Shown: positions 60,796 to 64,000 of the stretch, piece after piece
How the letters are laid out: every line of letters begins with the position of its first letter
Position numbering within the stretch: the first letter of the stretch is position 1
NCBI RefSeq assembly: GCF_014851805.1
Contig: NZ_JACVAK010000003.1
Coordinates: 147,501 to 211,500 of the forward strand
DNA: 64,000 bases
Direction: 5' to 3'
From: Pseudoxanthomonas sp. PXM02
GTDB lineage: Bacteria; Pseudomonadota; Gammaproteobacteria; Xanthomonadales; Xanthomonadaceae
The notes under the pieces: generated by a model
What the model saw: only the letters and a program-made list of their open reading frames with translations
The model's database searches: none
What the model was told of the DNA's origin: nothing
Translations under genes and position numbers: made by a program

Positions 60796-61188
60796 ATGAC
60801 ACTGGAGATTGAGGTCTACCCGCCGGTCAACGGCAACCAGTACGTGCTGCTGTTCGGGCGACTGGATACCGCGAGCTATGCGCAGCTCGACGACGCGCTG
60901 GCGCCGATGCTGGCCGCGCGCCCGCAGGCACTGGTGCTGGACCTCGCGCACCTGGACTACATCAGCAGCGCCGGCGTGCGCAGCATCCTGAAGGCACGCA
61001 AGGCGCTGGCCCCGCACGAGGGACGCCTGCTGGTGGTCCATCCGCAGGAGCAGATCCGCAAGGTCATCGAGATCGTGCAGGCGGTGCCGATGGACGAGAT
61101 CTTCGAGTCCAGCGCCGATGCCGATGCCTATCTGGATGCGTTGCAGCGGCGGATCCTGGATGGCGAGGATGAGAACCCGCAGGGATGA
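60796..61188 (+). CDS. STAS-domain antagonist (RsbV-like) 2
   Basis: This 130-residue STAS protein is a close paralogue of the preceding gene product: YISSAGVRSILKARKALAP and the ALDEALAPML-like and SADADAYLD regions align along the full length. The arrangement looks like a tandem duplication. It may compete for, or diversify, the RsbW-like switch. The 110-base gap may hold its own promoter (around TTTGATTTACGAT). No sigma-factor gene follows. Confidence 0.88.
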   Translation: MTLEIEVYPPVNGNQYVLLFGRLDTASYAQLDDALAPMLAARPQALVLDLAHLDYISSAGVRSILKARKALAPHEGRLLVVHPQEQIRKVIEIVQAVPMDEIFESSADADAYLDALQRRILDGEDENPQG

Positions 61189-61213
61189 AGGACGTGGGTT
61201 TTGAGATGTGGAA

Positions 61214-61280
61214 TGTGGGAGCGACGTAAGTCGCGATGGACTACCGGTAAGGCCTCATCGCGACTTACGTCGCTCCCACA
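61214..61280. repeat. REP-type inverted repeat (REP doublet, REPIN-like)
   Basis: The two perfectly complementary 25-base arms are 61214-61238 and 61256-61280, with a 17-base loop containing ACCGGT. Each arm includes GTGGGAGCGACGTAAGTCGCG and thus its own small hairpin (GCGAC-GTAA-GTCGC). Short REP elements with GTGGGAGCG cores are common in Xanthomonadaceae and Pseudomonas and are mobilised by RAYT-type transposases, of which none is present here. It sits just before the terminator of maeB. Confidence 0.75.
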
Positions 61281-61306
61281 CACGAATTCCTGCACATCGA
61301 CCTAGA

Positions 61307-61334
61307 AAAACGCCCCGCATGCGGGGCGTTTTCC
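61307..61334. terminator. Terminator after maeB, bidirectional
   Basis: The perfect palindrome of AAAACGCCCCGCA (61307-61319) and its complement (61320-61332) makes a strong stem ending in TTTTCC, reading towards the STAS genes on one side and out of maeB on the other. The centre GCATGC gives a tight loop. Confidence 0.8.
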
Positions 61335-61356
61335 ATTCCAACGAATCGCGGATCGA

Positions 61357-63654
61357 TCAACCCGGCCCGTTGCGCTCGGCCTCGCGCTGCAGGCGGATCT
61401 GCGCATCGACCGCGGCGATGGCGGTCATGTTGATCACCCGGCGTGGGGTCGCGCTGGTGGTCAGGATGTGCACCGGCTTGGAGATGCCCATCAGGATCGG
61501 GCCGATCGCCACGCCATCGGTGACCACGCGCACCATGTTGTAGGCGATGTTGGCCGCATCCAGATTCGGCAGCACGAACAGGTTGGCGCGTCCGGTCAGC
61601 GTGCTGCCCGGCATGATGCGGTTGCGCAGCACTTCGTCCCATGCGGTGTCGCCCTGCATCTCGCCGTCGACGTTGAGGTCCGGCTTGCGCTTCAACAACA
61701 GCTCGCGGACCTTGCGCATCTTCAGCGAGCCCGGCGTCTCGTGGCTGCCGAAGTTCGAGTGCGACAGCAGCGCGATGCGAGGCTCGATGCCGAACAGCTT
61801 CAGGCGGTAGGCCGCCTGCAGCGTGGCTTCGGCGATCTGCTCGGCGGTCGGATCGTCCTGCACGTGCGTGTCCAGGAAGAAGTACGCGCCCTGGTTGTTG
61901 ATCACGCCGGTCATCGCCGAGGTCGACTGCACGCCCGGGTCCAGCGGGATCATGCTGCGCACGTAGCCCAGCTTCTTGTGGAAGCGGCCGACCAGGCCGG
62001 TGATCAGCGCATCGGCTTCGCCGCGCGCGACCATGACCGAGGCGATCAGCGTCGGCCGCGAGCGCATCAGGTTCTTCGCCGCCGCCGGCGTCACGCCGCG
62101 ACGCGAGGTCAGCGCGTGGTAGTGCTGCCAATACTCGTTGAAGCGCGGATCGTCGTCCTGGTTGGTGATTTCGAAGTCGACGCCGGCGCGCATGCGCAGA
62201 CTCAGGCGCTGGATGCGCGACTCGATCACATCCGGGCGGCCGATCAGGATCGGGAACGCCAGGCCTTCGTCGATCACCGTCTGCACGGCGCGCAGCACGG
62301 TCTCTTCCTCGCCTTCGGCGTACACCACGCGCTTCTTGTCGGCGCGCGCGCGGTCGTAGACCGGCTTCATCATCAGGCTGGTGCGGTAGACGAACTGGCC
62401 CAGCTTCTCGCGATACGCCCACATGTCGGCGATCGGGCGCAGCGCCACGCCGGAATCCATCGCCGCCTGCGCGACCGCGGCCGCCACTTCGACGAGCAGG
62501 CGCGGATCGAACGGACGCGGGATCAGGTACTCGGGACCGAAGCACGGTACGTCGTCGCCATACGCGCTGCCCAGGTCGGACGCTTCGCGCCGCGCCAGCT
62601 TGGCGATGGCGTGCACGCAGGCGACCTTCATGTCCTCGTTGATGACCGTGGCGCCGACATCGAGCGCGCCGCGGAAGATGTACGGGAAGCAGAGCGCGTT
62701 GTTGACCTGGTTCGGATAGTCGCTGCGACCGGTACCGATGATGACGTCCGGGCGCACGGCCTTCGCGTCGGCCGGCAGGATTTCGGGATTCGGATTGGCC
62801 AGCGCCAGGATCACCGGCTTGTCCGCCATCGTGGCGACCATCTCCGGCTTCAGGATGCCGCCGGCCGACAGGCCGAGGAAGATGTCGGCACCGGCGACGA
62901 TCTCGGCCAGCGAACGCTTGTCGGTGTCGCGTGCGTACCGTGCCTTGTCCGGGTCCAGGTTCGGGCGACCGGTATAGATCACCCCATCACGGTCGAACGC
63001 CAGAATGTTCTCCGGCTTCAGGCCCAGCGCGACGAGCATGTCGAGGCAGGCGATGCCGGCCGCGCCGGCGCCGCTGGTGGCCAGCTTCACGTCTTCGATC
63101 TTCTTGCCGATCACTTCCAGCGCGTTGACCACCGCCGCGCCGACGATGATCGCCGTGCCGTGCTGATCGTCGTGGAACACCGGGATCTTCATCCGCTCGC
63201 GCAGCTTGCGCTCGACGATGAAGCACTCCGGCGCCTTGATGTCTTCCAGGTTGATGCCGCCGAAGGTCGGCTCCAGCGAGGCGATGATGTCGACCAGCTT
63301 GTCGGGATCGGTCTCGTTGATCTCGATGTCGAACACGTCGATGCCGGCGAACTTCTGGAACAGCACGCCCTTGCCTTCCATCACCGGCTTGCCGGCCAGC
63401 GCGCCGATATTGCCCAGGCCCAGCACGGCCGTGCCGTTAGTGACCACCGCGACGAGATTGCCACGTGCGGTCAGCTCGCTGGCGGTGTTGGGATCTTCGA
63501 CGATGGCTTCGCAGGCATAGGCCACGCCCGGCGAATACGCCAGCGCGAGATCACGCTGGGTCAGCATCGGCTTGGTGGGGGCGACCTTGATCTTGCCCGG
63601 CGGAGACAGGCGGTGGTATTCCAGCGCGGCCTGCTTGAAATCGTCGTTCGTCAT
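61357..63654 (-). CDS. maeB: NADP-dependent malic enzyme with C-terminal phosphate acetyltransferase-like domain
   Basis: MaeB decarboxylates malate to pyruvate with NADP. The 765-residue length fits the two-domain type: an N-terminal malic enzyme part ([20 protein letters not shown] [32 protein letters not shown]) and a C-terminal phosphotransacetylase-like domain that is usually regulatory in this family. ATG 63654 ([14 protein letters not shown]) is the family start. Together with aceBA and aceE it covers the main flows around pyruvate and acetate. A hairpin terminator follows. Confidence 0.95.
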   Translation of the reverse strand: MTNDDFKQAALEYHRLSPPGKIKVAPTKPMLTQRDLALAYSPGVAYACEAIVEDPNTASELTARGNLVAVVTNGTAVLGLGNIGALAGKPVMEGKGVLFQKFAGIDVFDIEINETDPDKLVDIIASLEPTFGGINLEDIKAPECFIVERKLRERMKIPVFHDDQHGTAIIVGAAVVNALEVIGKKIEDVKLATSGAGAAGIACLDMLVALGLKPENILAFDRDGVIYTGRPNLDPDKARYARDTDKRSLAEIVAGADIFLGLSAGGILKPEMVATMADKPVILALANPNPEILPADAKAVRPDVIIGTGRSDYPNQVNNALCFPYIFRGALDVGATVINEDMKVACVHAIAKLARREASDLGSAYGDDVPCFGPEYLIPRPFDPRLLVEVAAAVAQAAMDSGVALRPIADMWAYREKLGQFVYRTSLMMKPVYDRARADKKRVVYAEGEEETVLRAVQTVIDEGLAFPILIGRPDVIESRIQRLSLRMRAGVDFEITNQDDDPRFNEYWQHYHALTSRRGVTPAAAKNLMRSRPTLIASVMVARGEADALITGLVGRFHKKLGYVRSMIPLDPGVQSTSAMTGVINNQGAYFFLDTHVQDDPTAEQIAEATLQAAYRLKLFGIEPRIALLSHSNFGSHETPGSLKMRKVRELLLKRKPDLNVDGEMQGDTAWDEVLRNRIMPGSTLTGRANLFVLPNLDAANIAYNMVRVVTDGVAIGPILMGISKPVHILTTSATPRRVINMTAIAAVDAQIRLQREAERNGPG

Positions 63655-63769
63655 TGCGGAAACGGTGCCTGTGATGAAGGCGGGGGAGCGGCAATTCTAC
63701 CCGGTCCCCGCCATGGCCGGACTTGGCCGATTGCGGCGCTGCATCACGCCACGGTCATGCGGCGCGGGC

Positions 63770-64000
63770 TCAGGGCGCGATGAAGCGGCAGTCGTCGCGC
63801 CGGCGCGACACGTGGCCGCAGGTGTCCTGGAACGCAGCGGGCGCGGGGCGCTGGCCGGTGTCCAGCCACTGTTCGAGCACCCGCAGTGCGCTGACGTAGG
63901 TCGTGTCCCGCAGGCGGCTGTGGTCGCTTTCGTCGGTCAGCGCCTGCAGCAGCAGGTGTCCGCGCCCGGCGTGTTCGACCGTGGCCTTGTAGGCGGCTTC
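63770..64000 (-). CDS. C-terminal end of an unidentified gene, partial
   Basis: The last 76 codons of a minus-strand gene run to the window edge and end at TGA (63770-63772). The visible residues include HLLLQALTDESDHSRLRD, ALRVLEQWLDTGQ and a Cys-containing tail. The SDHSRLRD stretch could carry the catalytic His of an alpha/beta-hydrolase, but the window shows too little to name it. It is upstream of maeB on the same strand. Confidence 0.55.
   Translation of the reverse strand, partial: EAAYKATVEHAGRGHLLLQALTDESDHSRLRDTTYVSALRVLEQWLDTGQRPAPAAFQDTCGHVSRRRDDCRFIAP

Noticed and set aside
61468-63783. 771-codon open frame opposite maeB
   Set aside because: It is the antisense of maeB with low-quality composition and no motif.

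Overview
The window is a high-GC (roughly two-thirds G+C by eye) gamma-proteobacterial chromosome segment, most likely from the Xanthomonadaceae. Pseudoxanthomonas or a close relative is my guess at genus. The reasons are the membrane-anchored phosphomannomutase in a coaBC-dut operon, the SpeA/SpeE pair, the M23 peptidase/AnmK pair, the CysB-like regulator beside aceBA, several small proteins typical of this family, and a REP-type inverted repeat. Genes are dense on both strands. I see no rRNA, tRNA, CRISPR array, insertion sequence or origin.

Layout. 1-6700: cell-wall genes (M23 peptidase, AnmK, an AmpG-like permease), then exonuclease III, PyrE and an exported coiled-coil protein. 6760-15370: the coaBC-dut-phosphomannomutase operon, RadC, ArgS, a SPOR-domain protein, a membrane protein and a short-chain dehydrogenase. 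15370-24000: SpeA and SpeE, a P-II protein, UbiK, ComM and an exported S9 peptidase. 24050-29290: the glyoxylate shunt (aceB-aceA) with a divergent CysB-type regulator, an AraC-type regulator and a VOC protein. 29290-37830: exported hydrolases, a small ribbon-helix-helix protein, a CHAD protein, a CHASE-PAS-GGDEF-EAL protein and a TPR-like exported protein. 38230-48730: a TonB-dependent receptor, a LytS/LytTR two-component pair, a polysaccharide deacetylase, a DUF2272 protein, an MddA-like methyltransferase and an alpha/beta-hydrolase fused to a LuxR DNA-binding domain. 48730-57630: a cupin lipoprotein, an HPP membrane protein, a DUF3817 protein, a low-GC island holding one PHP-plus-SMC-like ATPase gene, a YcaQ-like protein and AceE. 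57860-61190: a four-gene partner-switching module (phosphatase, anti-sigma-type kinase, two STAS proteins). 61200-64000: a REP doublet, malic enzyme MaeB and the end of an unidentified gene.

How the parts fit. Central carbon enzymes (AceA, AceB, AceE, MaeB) and biosynthesis genes form the housekeeping backbone. Regulatory layers sit between them: the c-di-GMP protein, LytS/LytTR, partner switching, the hydrolase-LuxR fusion, and a ribbon-helix-helix protein with a likely auto-operator. Several regulators have clean dyads or helically phased repeats just upstream, which suggests autoregulation. The clearest accessory element is the island at about 50,720-53,815. Its single 944-residue protein has an intact SMC/RecF-type ATPase around a long middle region and an N-terminal PHP phosphoesterase domain, an architecture that suggests nucleic-acid surveillance or phage defence.
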